The notes beneath the pieces were generated by a model. That model was not told the DNA's origin. It saw nothing but the letters and a program-made list of their open reading frames with translations, and searched no databases. Position numbers and translations under genes: made by a program. Shown here in pieces: positions 16,318 through 23,430 of a stretch of 35,905 bases of DNA. Source of the DNA: Mycobacterium sp. 852002-51057_SCH5723018 (GTDB lineage Bacteria; Actinomycetota; Actinomycetes; Mycobacteriales; Mycobacteriaceae); assembly GCF_001667035.1 (NCBI RefSeq), contig NZ_LZIR01000065.1:1-35905 (forward strand), written 5' to 3'. The first letter of the stretch is position 1, and every line of letters begins with the position of its first letter.

Positions 16318-16734
16318 TCACCGTGCATTGCCCGGAGCCGCCGGGCTCGTGAGACTCGTCGAGGTCACAGGACTCGTTGGGCTCGCGGAACGCGTAGGCC
16401 GCACAGAGCTCGTAGGACCTGTCGAGCTTGTAGGACCTGTCGAGCTTGTAGGACCTGTCGGGCTCGTCGGACTCGCGGGAGTGGTACTCGCAAGGCCTGG
16501 GCCTTCGCCGCACCAGTCCGCCACATCTTTCGGGTACTGCTCGAGCGGCGGAGGACAACGCTGCCCCGGCGGGAAATTGGCGCCGGCGTTGAGCAGATCG
16601 CAGGGCACGTAGACCTGCTTGCCCTTGGGAGTGTTGGTCAGACACTTCGTCGGCGGCTCGCTATGGGCCTCCACGGGAATGATGGCCGCCGCCACCACCG
16701 CGCCGAGCGCCCAAGCAAGACGGCGATAGGTCAT
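16318..16734 (-). CDS. small secreted protein with four cysteines and a TGPTSS-repeat tail
   Basis: The 138-residue product has a signal peptide (MTYRRLAWALGAVVAAAIIP, cut near VEAHS), a short domain with four cysteines (31, 45, 60, 75; CLTNTPKGKQVYVPCDLL) and a low-complexity Ser/Thr/Pro/Gly tail from about residue 83. The tail includes TGPTSS units encoded by 18-bp DNA repeats. ATG at 16734 has AGGAG about six bases upstream; longer in-frame starts lack this. I do not recognise the family. The cysteine domain could be disulfide-bonded outside the cell, and the tail resembles wall-spanning or glycosylated linkers of mycobacterial secreted proteins. Function unknown. Confidence 0.72.
   Translation of the reverse strand: MTYRRLAWALGAVVAAAIIPVEAHSEPPTKCLTNTPKGKQVYVPCDLLNAGANFPPGQRCPPPLEQYPKDVADWCGEGPGLASTTPASPTSPTGPTSSTGPTSSTGPTSSVRPTRSASPTSPVTSTSLTSPAAPGNAR
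16406..16459 (-). repeat. three 18-bp tandem repeats in the secreted protein gene
   Basis: Three copies of an 18-bp unit (16406-16423, 16424-16441, 16442-16459) are identical except for one base in the first. A decayed fourth copy follows at about 16460. Each encodes the six residues TGPTSS (or a permutation), so copy-number change keeps the frame. Confidence 0.85.
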
Positions 16735-16872
16735 GAGAGCTCCTAGTTCTAGCTGCGAAAGTTCATCACTCGAGTTCACTGGCCGCAATTCCAAGCAATA
16801 CTAAATACTGCATTCGCGACAAGAGCGCTCATCTGATACACGTTCTCGTGATGCGGTGTCGGGCGTGCACAA

Positions 16873-16895
16873 CGTGACATCGCCGTCACGTGACG
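16873..16895. promoter_or_regulatory. overlapping palindromes CGTGAC-N6-GTCACG and CGTCACGTGACG
   Basis: A perfect inverted repeat CGTGAC-ATCGCC-GTCACG (16873-16890) overlaps a perfect 12-bp palindrome (16884-16895). Such symmetry is typical of a dimeric regulator site. Spacing of the GTGA/TCAC cores is 8, not the 6 expected for a CRP site, so no regulator is named. Confidence 0.35.
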
Positions 16896-17040
16896 ATCAA
16901 AGCCGCTCACCCAGGCCGAATCCAACCGTCGGTCTCTTGACGTAGTTGCGGCGCGTGGGTCCCCGTGACGATTCTGGGGAGCTTTGGCGTGCGCCGCATC
17001 GGCGCCGTGTTGGCCGTCGTCCCGCCACCAGCCGGGGGTA

Positions 17041-17070
17041 ATCATACGCATTGGACAGCAAACGTATGAT
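17041..17070. promoter_or_regulatory. inverted repeat (candidate TetR operator) at the ERG2-like promoter
   Basis: ATCATACG (17041-17048) and CGTATGAT (17063-17070) form a perfect 8-bp inverted repeat with a 14-bp spacer. The right arm contains TATGAT, a good -10 hexamer for the gene starting at 17089, so a bound repressor would block it. A very similar repeat lies at 18434-18461 upstream of the tetR gene. Confidence 0.55.
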
Positions 17071-17088
17071 AGGGTAGCGTCGTTCGTT

Positions 17089-17649
17089 ATGGGAGCAATA
17101 TTCGATTCCGAGCACTTGCACTCGATCGCCAAGAACGCTGTCGGTCTGGACAGCAAGGATGCGGCTTTTGCGCGGATCATCTCCGAGCTGAAACGCGAGT
17201 ATCCGGGTCATATCCGCGACGACATCCCCTGGGTGTTCAACAACGCCGGCGGCGCGATGGGGCAGATGAAGCTCCTGCACGCCTCGCTGTCGGAATACCT
17301 CATCTTTTTCGGCACCCCGATCGGCACCGAAGGCCACTCGGGCCGCTACGCCAGTGAGGTGTGGGACTTCATCATCGACGGCGAGGTGTGGTGCTACGAG
17401 GAGGGCGAATTCGAGCGCAGCGTCTACCAACCCGGCGACGTAACCTATCTGGCCGGCGGCCGGGCCAAGGGCTACGCCGTGCCCGACGCGGCGTTCATGC
17501 TGGAATACGCGCGCGGGCCGATACCCGGCATGATGCCGTTTGGCATCGCCGATGCCGTCTTCAGCACCCTCGACCCGCAGACGATCGGCAAGACCGCCTG
17601 GTACTACACCCGGCTTGTGGTCGGCGAGCTCCTCAAGGGCAAGATCTGA
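17089..17649 (+). CDS. ERG2 / sigma-1 receptor family protein (sterol delta8-delta7 isomerase-like)
   Basis: The 186-residue product matches the eukaryotic ERG2/sigma-1 receptor family along its length: WVFNNAGGAMGQMKLLHASLS, EYLIFFGTPIGTEGHSGRY, WDFIIDGE, VYQPGDV, MLEYARGPIP, and FGIADAVFSTLD. The two acidic ligand-site residues of the sigma-1 receptor (Asp126 and Glu172) correspond to Asp93 and Glu139. In yeast Erg2 the equivalent residues are needed to shift the C8 double bond of sterols. The N-terminal membrane helix of the eukaryotic proteins is absent, so this form should be soluble or peripheral. ATG at 17089 is chosen because the frame upstream crosses the promoter repeat; no ribosome binding site is visible, and a short or leaderless transcript is possible. 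It converges with a TetR regulator. A role in sterol or other polycyclic-lipid metabolism is inference. Confidence 0.85.
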   Translation: MGAIFDSEHLHSIAKNAVGLDSKDAAFARIISELKREYPGHIRDDIPWVFNNAGGAMGQMKLLHASLSEYLIFFGTPIGTEGHSGRYASEVWDFIIDGEVWCYEEGEFERSVYQPGDVTYLAGGRAKGYAVPDAAFMLEYARGPIPGMMPFGIADAVFSTLDPQTIGKTAWYYTRLVVGELLKGKI

Positions 17650-17695
17650 CGCCGCAAAACCCGAATTCACTACTGGGTCAACGCGCCGCTAGCAG

Positions 17696-18331
17696 CTACT
17701 GTCCGCCGGCAGCAGCAACGGTGGCGTCGCGTGGCTGTGCCAAGATCGCGCCTCCCAGCCACCGTTTGATAAAGCGCCGCAGGTCATCTCGGCTGCGGCG
17801 GGGGTCGTTGGGCGCGACGAAGAACGACAGCATTGTGCGTAGGGTGAACTCCACCAGTTCGCGAAGCGCCGCCTGGTCGTAGCCGTGGTGCTCCCAGTCG
17901 ACGTCGAAGCGGGTGATCATCCGCATCCCGAACGCCTGCGCTTCATCGGAGGCCAGGCTTGGGGTGTGCGCGTTGCGGTACGGTTCGGACAGCAGAATCC
18001 CCAGATGGGGCGTGCGCCTTACTTGTTCGAGCGCATATAACACGGCTTCCGTTATCGCTTCGGCCGGATCGGTGATGCCGCTGACCGCCTCGGCGAGCCG
18101 GTCGAGAAAGCCGTCGACGGAGGCCACCGCCGCTGCCTGCATCAAAGCCTCAGCGCTGGGAAAGTACCGATACACCGTCTGTCTGATGACGCCGAGCGAC
18201 TCGGCAACCTCAGCGATGCTGACATCGGAACCACTTTCGGCGATCAGCGTGACCGCGGTGGCCACGATGCGCCGCGAGGCTTCTTCGTCGGTTGCCGGCG
18301 GGTGCCCGTCCCAGCCCCGTCTACGCGCCAC
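17696..18331 (-). CDS. TetR-family transcriptional regulator
   Basis: The 211-residue protein has an N-terminal TetR helix-turn-helix (VSIAEVAESLGVIRQTVYRYF at about 38-58 including the recognition helix) and a helical ligand-binding domain. The GTG start at 18331 is favoured over TTG 18346 because GGGGAGG lies six bases before it and the protein then begins with the usual basic arm (ARRRGW). It converges with the ERG2-like gene, 46 bp apart. An inverted repeat of the same type as at the ERG2-like promoter lies about 100 bp upstream of its start, which suggests autoregulation and control of the ERG2-like gene. Ligand unknown. Confidence 0.9.
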   Translation of the reverse strand: MARRRGWDGHPPATDEEASRRIVATAVTLIAESGSDVSIAEVAESLGVIRQTVYRYFPSAEALMQAAAVASVDGFLDRLAEAVSGITDPAEAITEAVLYALEQVRRTPHLGILLSEPYRNAHTPSLASDEAQAFGMRMITRFDVDWEHHGYDQAALRELVEFTLRTMLSFFVAPNDPRRSRDDLRRFIKRWLGGAILAQPRDATVAAAGGQ

Positions 18332-18433
18332 GATTGACCTCCCCAAGCAACAACACTCCCGCAGGATATCGGCTGCGTAGAGACCGCCTACGGAACTGCA
18401 GCCGACGTTTGACCAGAGCCGCCATGACCATAG

Positions 18434-18461
18434 TCATACATCCGATACCATAGATGTATGA
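18434..18461. promoter_or_regulatory. inverted repeat (candidate TetR operator) upstream of tetR
   Basis: TCATACAT (18434-18441) and ATGTATGA (18454-18461) form a perfect inverted repeat with a 12-bp spacer. Both arms share the GTATGA/TCATAC core with the repeat at 17041-17070. It lies between divergent promoters for tetR and the small rightward ORF at 18458. Confidence 0.5.
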
Positions 18462-18601
18462 TGACTGGCGCGGTGGCGTTGCGAAACAGCGCTACCGAGC
18501 AGTGGGCAGCATCCGATAACGGAGAGCCGTCGAGACCTCGTCGGCAGGTCAGCTATTCCACGCCGTCAGGAGCCTCCCCGGACCGCAGAGTCGGCGCGTA
18601 A
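18458..18601 (+). pseudogene. possible 5' remnant of a gene divergent from tetR
   Basis: Tandem ATG codons at 18458 and 18461 open a 47-codon frame (starting MMTGAVALRNSATEQW) that ends at TAA 18599-18601. It sits where a TetR-controlled divergent gene would be expected, directly at the operator-like repeat, but it has no recognisable domain and no good ribosome binding site. It may be the start of a gene cut short by a deletion next to lipY, or a chance frame. Low confidence. Confidence 0.25.
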
Positions 18602-18659
18602 ACCATTCGTCCCCATGGACTGGAAGTCGTGTGCGTGGTCGGCCTTGCGTGACTCGCAG

Positions 18660-19856
18660 TCAGTGCACGATGCCGAGTTCCTGGTCGATCTGCGGCCAGT
18701 ACAGGGGGCCGATAGGCGTAAGCAGAACCCAGTCGTGAATTCCGCCATATGCGAATGCGAAACCCATCGGGGCCCCTTGGGCTATGGCTGCTTGCTGGAG
18801 GGCGAACGCCGATATTTCGAGTGGATCCAGCGAGCCCGAGTAGACATATGTCGGCGGAAGTCCACTGAGCGACCCATACAGAGGACTCACCTCTGGGCTG
18901 GTCAGCGAAAGATTGCCCGCCCACACTTTGCCAATCTGCCCCCCGGTCGACGCCAGGTCTAGCCACGGAGACACCAACACCATGGACTCCGGTACCGGGC
19001 CGAGCGGGTTCGTCTGCACCATGTATTGGACGGCCGCTAGTGCGAGGTTGCCGCCTGCGGAGTCGCCCATCACGCTGACGTGCGGGGCCCCGTGCTGAGC
19101 GATTTGCGAGGAGATGAGACCGGCCATTTGGGGTACAACCGTGCCGGCGGTACCTCCCTGCTGCACCAACGGGTAAATCGGCACTTCGAAGGTCGCGCCG
19201 GTCTGGTAGGCCGTCACCGTGTACTCCAGCCAATGAAAGATCGAAGGCGGAAAGAGAAACGCGCCACCGTGAATGGCAACCACGTAATCGCCGGTTGGGT
19301 GCGCCGGCGTGATCTGCACGACGCTCATCCCGTCATATGTGGTGTGCTGGACCGTCTCTCCGAGCAGCAATGGCAACAACCGCGGCGGGCTGTTGCTGAT
19401 GCCTATCCCGAGTAGCGGATTGTCTCCGGTAAACAGCGCTAAGAGCGGAGAACCCGGCTCTGAAAAGAGAAAATTGAGTTCGTTGCTGACCCCGGCGGCC
19501 AGCGTCGTGGGAACCTGCTGAACTTCGTGTTCGACACCGAGCAACGACTGCTCAAGGGTCGCCAAAGGCGAAGCGTTCGCCGCCTCGGCGGCGGCATACG
19601 CACCGGTCGCACCGGTCAAGGCCCGCACAAACCGCTCATTAAAAGCCGCTGCCTGCGAGCTAAGAGCTTGATAGCCCCGGCCGTGGGCGGAAAACAACGC
19701 CGCGATCGCCACGGACACTTCGTCCTGGGCCGCGGCTAATACCCCGGTGGTGGCAGCCGCCGCGCCCTGGTTTGCCGTCGCGACCGCAGAACCGATCGAA
19801 GCCACGTTCGTGGCCGCGGCGGACATCATCTCTGGCAACGCAAGAACATACGACAC
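18660..19856 (-). CDS. lipY: PE-domain triacylglycerol lipase LipY
   Basis: This 398-residue protein joins a PE domain (1-about 95, with the ESX-5 signal Tyr87-x3-Glu91) to a hormone-sensitive-lipase-type domain. The oxyanion HGG is at 196-198, and the catalytic triad Ser266 (GDSAGG), Asp344 (GSLDPL) and His374 (IHDW). Long stretches such as [18 protein letters not shown] and [16 protein letters not shown] match M. tuberculosis LipY (Rv3097c, 437 residues) as I recall it. The linker between the domains is shorter here. LipY is exported by ESX-5 and hydrolyses triacylglycerol. GTG at 19856 has GGGAG seven bases upstream. Its place next to ssrA and smpB is the same as in M. tuberculosis. Confidence 0.93.
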   Translation of the reverse strand: MSYVLALPEMMSAAATNVASIGSAVATANQGAAAATTGVLAAAQDEVSVAIAALFSAHGRGYQALSSQAAAFNERFVRALTGATGAYAAAEAANASPLATLEQSLLGVEHEVQQVPTTLAAGVSNELNFLFSEPGSPLLALFTGDNPLLGIGISNSPPRLLPLLLGETVQHTTYDGMSVVQITPAHPTGDYVVAIHGGAFLFPPSIFHWLEYTVTAYQTGATFEVPIYPLVQQGGTAGTVVPQMAGLISSQIAQHGAPHVSVMGDSAGGNLALAAVQYMVQTNPLGPVPESMVLVSPWLDLASTGGQIGKVWAGNLSLTSPEVSPLYGSLSGLPPTYVYSGSLDPLEISAFALQQAAIAQGAPMGFAFAYGGIHDWVLLTPIGPLYWPQIDQELGIVH

Positions 19857-19928
19857 CGCGTCGCTCCCATACCGATCGCCGAATAGCCAGAGCTTATGCC
19901 CGCGCCCCCGAGGTCACCTAGACGTCTG

Positions 19929-19963
19929 CAAGAACTACTTAAGTGGACAAGAACTACTTAAGT
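19929..19963. repeat. 16-bp direct repeat with 19-bp period upstream of lipY
   Basis: CAAGAACTACTTAAGT occurs at 19929-19944 and again at 19948-19963. Each copy ends in the palindrome ACTTAAGT. The copies are about two helical turns apart and lie about 75-107 bases upstream of the lipY start, where an activator or repressor could bind both on one DNA face. The 236-bp gap between lipY and the next gene holds nothing else I can support. Confidence 0.6.
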
Positions 19964-20092
19964 TCAGATGTGACATGCGCATAAGCACGTCGCGCAAGGC
20001 ACCGGGGCTGTCAACCGTCGGATTCGGAGCTACTCGAGCCCAAGACTCGAAAGCCACCGCTGCCGACCTTCCGGGTACGGGCGTAGAGCGGC

Positions 20093-20806
20093 TCATAGCG
20101 CTCGCCCGGGCCTCTGATCGGTGTTGGGGTTGCCCAGCCATTTACGCCGGATCCGCTGCAAGGTGCCGTCGTCCTCCAATTGCGCCTGCGCCGCCGTCAT
20201 CCCCCTCAGCAGCTGTTGGTCAGCCAGTGGCACGGCGATCGCGATCTTCTCGATGGACAGGCCCCGCTGTATCACCTCGACACCCGGCAGGGGCTTGACG
20301 AGTTCAGTCAGCACCGGTGCCAACTTCATGAACGCGTCACAGCCCCCGGTGGTCAAGTCACTCAGTGCGGCCCGGATACTGCCGTAGTCGTATATCCGCA
20401 CCCGAGCGGCTTTGCGGTCGGCGACGAGTTGCTCGGCGATCGGCTGGCTGGTGTTGCCTTCCTGCACGCCTATGGTCAAGCCGGCGAGGTCGTCGATTGA
20501 TCTGACGTGTGGCAGCCGGCTGGTGTCGACGGCCAGTGACTGCCCCGAGATCAGGTAAGGCGCCAGAAATGCCGCTTTCTTCTCGCGGTCCGGGGTCACC
20601 GTGGTTCCGGCAACGACACAGTCATAGTCGCCGTCGTTGAGGCCGTCGAAGATGCCGTTGAAATCGGGGCCGTCGTAGGCGATGAATTCGACGCTCATGG
20701 CGAGTGCCGTCGCGATCTCATTCATCAGGTCCATGTCCAGCCCACCATCGGGCATGCCGTTGAAGGGTGGATCAGGAAACGCCGCACCGACCCTCAACGT
20801 GTCCAT
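20093..20806 (-). CDS. family-3 solute-binding domain protein without signal peptide
   Basis: The 237-residue product is a complete SBP family 3 domain: LRVGAAFPDPPFN opening, DMDLMNEIATAL, the DYDCVVAGTTVTPDREK segment, LAGLTIGVQEGNT, and IRRKWLG at the end. Such domains normally bind amino acids outside the membrane for ABC transporters. Here the protein starts five residues before the domain, there is no upstream in-frame start, no signal peptide or lipobox, and no transporter genes nearby. It may be a cytoplasmic sensor or enzyme-like derivative, or a gene that has lost its leader. No clear ribosome binding site. It lies downstream of ssrA on the same strand, separated by a strong terminator. 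Confidence 0.75.
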   Translation of the reverse strand: MDTLRVGAAFPDPPFNGMPDGGLDMDLMNEIATALAMSVEFIAYDGPDFNGIFDGLNDGDYDCVVAGTTVTPDREKKAAFLAPYLISGQSLAVDTSRLPHVRSIDDLAGLTIGVQEGNTSQPIAEQLVADRKAARVRIYDYGSIRAALSDLTTGGCDAFMKLAPVLTELVKPLPGVEVIQRGLSIEKIAIAVPLADQQLLRGMTAAQAQLEDDGTLQRIRRKWLGNPNTDQRPGRAL

Positions 20807-20874
20807 GAATCGAACGTAAGTGGCGGCGACTCCGGAGGCTACCCGCTCTAGGATGCCCGGCGGGTGTTGACCGG

Positions 20875-20915
20875 AGAGAAAACAGGCCAGGGCTTGTAGC
20901 CCTGACCTGCTGTTT
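20875..20915 (-). terminator. Rho-independent terminator of ssrA, possibly bidirectional
   Basis: On the minus strand AACAGCAGGTCAGGGCT pairs with AGCCCTGGCCTGTT around an ACA loop, followed by TTTTCTC. The stem core is 12 bp with one G-U pair. The flanking A-run on the other side would also allow termination of rightward transcripts. Confidence 0.8.
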
Positions 20916-20919
20916 TCGG

Positions 20920-21284
20920 TGGAGCTGCCGGGAATCGAACCCGGGTCCTACGGCATTCCCTCAAGGCTTCTCCGTGCGCAGTTCGCTATGCCTCTGCTCG
21001 GATCTCCTGGTCACGCGAACTAGCCAGGATGACGATCCCAGTCGCTGTTGGTGTCCCGATGAGTCCCGCGACCGAACTCATCGGTTGATCCCTCTAGCTG
21101 ATGCCAGGGTCCGGGCCGAGGGAGCTCCCGGTCTGACAGACACGCAGTCGCTTAGGCAGCGAGTGCGTAGTCGCGCTGATGTGAATCGGCGCTTATATGG
21201 TTGCAACGACGCTTACGGTGGTCTGTTGCCTGCACCGGCACGCTTCCCTTGATTCGATGCGCGAAGTCGAAACCGTTCAGCCCC
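20920..21284 (-). ncRNA. ssrA: tmRNA (SsrA)
   Basis: Transfer-messenger RNA of about 365 nt rescues stalled ribosomes and tags the released protein for degradation, together with SmpB (encoded at 26641-27150). The 5' end GGGGCUGAACGGUUUCGAC and the 3' T-arm GGUUCGAUUCC with acceptor strand AGCUCCACC are visible and pair as in tRNA-Ala. The tag frame (minus strand, 21190-21152) reads ADSHQRDYALAA followed by TAA, the mycobacterial tag. Ends were set from the acceptor stem and the genome supplies the CCA start. An RNase P-processed leader is likely, because the probable promoter is about 35 bases upstream. Confidence 0.97.
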
Positions 21285-21291
21285 TCGCATC

Positions 21292-21310
21292 CCCGCCGAT
21301 TTTCGGCGGG
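21292..21310 (-). promoter_or_regulatory. perfect hairpin in the ssrA leader
   Basis: CCCGCCGA-AAA-TCGGCGGG forms a perfect 8-bp stem just before the mature 5' end of tmRNA (minus strand). Upstream of it are TATCAT (about 21319-21324) and TTGCCG 16 bases further up, a plausible promoter, so the hairpin would be in the primary transcript. Confidence 0.5.
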
Positions 21311-21380
21311 ACAATCCATGATACGCCCGGATCAACAAGCGGCAACGCAATTAACTTCCGGGCCGGCCGTCCCGCTACAG

Positions 21381-21420
21381 CCGAGTACCCCCCGGTCTTG
21401 CGACTGCAGGGGGTACTCGG
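21381..21420. terminator. hairpin between the ferritin-like gene and ssrA
   Basis: CCGAGTACCCCC (21381-21392) pairs perfectly with GGGGGTACTCGG (21409-21420). It lies 33 bases after the stop of the ferritin-like gene on the minus strand. There is no T-run, so it would be a non-canonical terminator or a transcript-stabilising end. Confidence 0.45.
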
Positions 21421-21453
21421 TTGCCGGAGCGGCGAGCGCTTGGTGGCTCTCCG

Positions 21454-22416
21454 CTAGCTGATGCCGACGACGTCTTGCGCAATGGCCGCGACGCGGGTCT
21501 GCGCCGCCGAGACGACGCGCTGGCGATTCTTGTGCGCCTCCTCGTAGGCGATGATCGCGCGAACGTCGTCGGGAACGGTCAGCCTCTTGATCGCGGCGAT
21601 CGCGTCGCTGACGCTCAGGTCGTCGTACTTGCGGATGGGCAGCTCCTTGGTGTCCAGCACGCCGACGGCGGTGCGACCGGAATGCAACGCGTCGGCGGCA
21701 CCGTCCGCGCCCTCGGAACGGGTGACCCGCTCGGCAGCCTTCAGGGCCGCACTCTGCGAGGCGGCCAGCGCCTTGGCCGCAATCTCGCCCGCGTTGCCGC
21801 CGCGCTTGACCAGGTCGCCCAGCGCCGGACCGGTGGAGCGCAGCGTGTCGACGGCCCTGTCCACTCCGCGGGCCGACCACGCGACCGGCAGGTTGACCAG
21901 CTTCACCGCGGTGCCGGCGGCCGCCTGCAGCGGGGTGCGACGAAGGGCCGCGGGCCCGCCGAGCGCATCCTCGGCCAGCACGGTGGTCAACCAGTCCACC
22001 GTGGCCGAGTGCGAGGTGATCAGGCGATCGGCGAGATTCTCGATGTCCTGGCGTTTTGCGGCCACGGCCAGCGCCTTGGCGTAACGCGCGCGATCCAGCA
22101 GCTGGTCCTCGAGTGCGAGGTCACCCAACAGCGCCTCGTCGAACGGTTCCGCCTGCTCGGTCAGCGCCTTGACCACCGCGGCGGCGCGGCCCAGGAACGG
22201 GCCGATCACGTCGGGGTAGCCGCCCAGCTTGCGAATCGCGGCCTCGAGGGCATCGGCCCGCTTGCGGCCGTTCGCGGCATTCTGGGAGAGCTCGCGACGC
22301 ACCGCCTCGGTGCGAGCCTGGACGACGCGGGTCTCCGCGATCTGGATCTCGGTGTTGGTCAGGTCCAGCAGCGTGCGCAGCTGGGCGAGCAAACGAGTGG
22401 TGTCGGGTGCAGTCAT
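21454..22416 (-). CDS. ferritin-like fold helical protein, function unknown
   Basis: This 320-residue protein is almost wholly alpha-helical and rich in Ala and charged residues. Residues about 3-160 look like a four-helix ferritin-like domain (LLAQLRTLLDLTNTEIQIAETR...FGEALLGDLALEDQ-type helices), a middle segment is Ala-rich, and the C-terminal part has KYDDLSVSDAIAAIKRLTVPDDVRAI, after which a helix ends in VAAIAQDVVGIS. I do not see a canonical di-iron ExxH pair, so iron binding is doubtful. Similar actinobacterial proteins have been linked with lipid droplets, a weak recollection. ATG at 22416 is used; TTG 22419 is in frame and AGGAGG lies 7-10 bases upstream of the two. No signal peptide or clear membrane helix. 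Confidence 0.7.
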   Translation of the reverse strand: MTAPDTTRLLAQLRTLLDLTNTEIQIAETRVVQARTEAVRRELSQNAANGRKRADALEAAIRKLGGYPDVIGPFLGRAAAVVKALTEQAEPFDEALLGDLALEDQLLDRARYAKALAVAAKRQDIENLADRLITSHSATVDWLTTVLAEDALGGPAALRRTPLQAAAGTAVKLVNLPVAWSARGVDRAVDTLRSTGPALGDLVKRGGNAGEIAAKALAASQSAALKAAERVTRSEGADGAADALHSGRTAVGVLDTKELPIRKYDDLSVSDAIAAIKRLTVPDDVRAIIAYEEAHKNRQRVVSAAQTRVAAIAQDVVGIS

Positions 22417-22566
22417 CAAAAATCAGCCTCCTGGCGATTGACGTTCTTTGTCGGCGCGAGGTGCGTCCGTAACCTTCGGCTACCCGATCACCGGGGGCTG
22501 ACTAACATCCGCCCGCAACGTGTGACGTATGTCGCTTTGACTATCGGGTGCGCCTCGAATATGCGC

Positions 22567-23412
22567 TCAGATCACGAAATTGAGGTTTTCGACTATCCGG
22601 CCCGCAACGTCTTTGTCGCCGCCGAGTTCCACATCCTGGATACGGGCGGCACTCATCGGGCGACCGCCGGAAAGCCTGGTGAACTGCAGCCCGTCCAGCC
22701 GGATGGTCGCCGTTGGCTGCTGGCCGGCGAAGTCGTCGACCAGCCGGGCGCGCCCGTCGACGTTGACCCGGATGCCGCGGGTCAGCGGTCCGGTCAGCTC
22801 GAACAAGATGCGCGACCCGGCGGGGGCTTTGGCCAGCTTGCCGACCACGTACCCCATGGTGGCCGCGATCTCGTCGAGGGAAAGTTGGGACGCTGTCCCG
22901 TCCAGCTCGTCGTCGGACGACGGCCGTGCCAACGCCTCGCGCATGTCCTGCTCGTGCATCCAGCAATCGAACACGCGTACCCGCATGAACCGCCCGTAGC
23001 TCTCCGGCCCCACCGGCGTCGGCGCCACCGCGTTCCACTCTTCGTCGGGCATGCTGGTCAGGGCCGCGCGCCGATCCTTGGTCACGGAGCGAAACCGCTC
23101 GAGAACGGCCGGGCCCGATTCCGCGCTGAGATGACGCACCCAGCACTCGTTCATCACCCCGGTGTCGTTGCGCACATGGTCGAACGCCGCGACGTCGACG
23201 TCGGGTTGGGGGGCCGGGATGCCGGCCAGAAACGACTCGGTCCCGATCATGTGCGACGCCACGGCTTTCACGTCCCACCCGGGCAGCGGCGTCGCCGCCC
23301 GCCAGCGGTTCTCGGGCAGCCCGTCCAGCAGCGCGTCGATGGAGTCCCACACCGCAAAGAGGCCGGTCAGCACGTCGGATTTGTCGAGGAGGGTGATGGG
23401 GCGCTCTGCCAT
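22567..23412 (-). CDS. maleylpyruvate isomerase / mycothiol-dependent DinB-like protein
   Basis: The 281-residue product has an N-terminal MDMPI/DinB-like domain with the metal-site pattern: His54 (ASHMIG) and Asp149-x3-His153-x2-Asp156-x-Arg (DCWMHEQDMR). A C-terminal domain of about 90 residues resembles the SCP2-like MDMPI_C domain. Family members are metal-dependent enzymes that use mycothiol as thiol cofactor, or are uncharacterised relatives. The position between ssrA and smpB is that of Rv3099c in M. tuberculosis, which I believe is its orthologue. ATG at 23412 begins 18 bases after the stop of the TPR gene, suggesting a shared transcript. Substrate unknown. Confidence 0.8.
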   Translation of the reverse strand: MAERPITLLDKSDVLTGLFAVWDSIDALLDGLPENRWRAATPLPGWDVKAVASHMIGTESFLAGIPAPQPDVDVAAFDHVRNDTGVMNECWVRHLSAESGPAVLERFRSVTKDRRAALTSMPDEEWNAVAPTPVGPESYGRFMRVRVFDCWMHEQDMREALARPSSDDELDGTASQLSLDEIAATMGYVVGKLAKAPAGSRILFELTGPLTRGIRVNVDGRARLVDDFAGQQPTATIRLDGLQFTRLSGGRPMSAARIQDVELGGDKDVAGRIVENLNFVI

Positions 23413-23430
23413 GGTCGGATCGTAGGCCCA

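Larger units (their letters stand above)
16735..17088. other. 354-bp divergent intergenic region
   Basis: This stretch lies between the secreted repeat protein (minus) and the ERG2-like gene (plus). The part near 16740-16850 is locally AT-rich for this genome and probably holds the leftward promoter. It contains the palindrome at 16873-16895 and the inverted repeat at 17041-17070. Open frames here lack codon bias and start signals, and I see no gene. Confidence 0.5.
18332..18659. other. 328-bp region between tetR and lipY
   Basis: It holds a TTGACC hexamer near 18411 that could be a rightward -35 element, the inverted repeat at 18434-18461, and a 47-codon rightward ORF. Beyond 18601 up to the lipY stop I see nothing that looks coding. 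Confidence 0.45.

Noticed and set aside
16873..16890. Possible cAMP receptor protein site
   Set aside because: The GTGA and TCAC cores are 8 bases apart instead of 6, so it does not fit the CRP consensus.
20920..20960. Separate tRNA gene
   Set aside because: The T-arm and acceptor sequence here belong to the 3' end of tmRNA.
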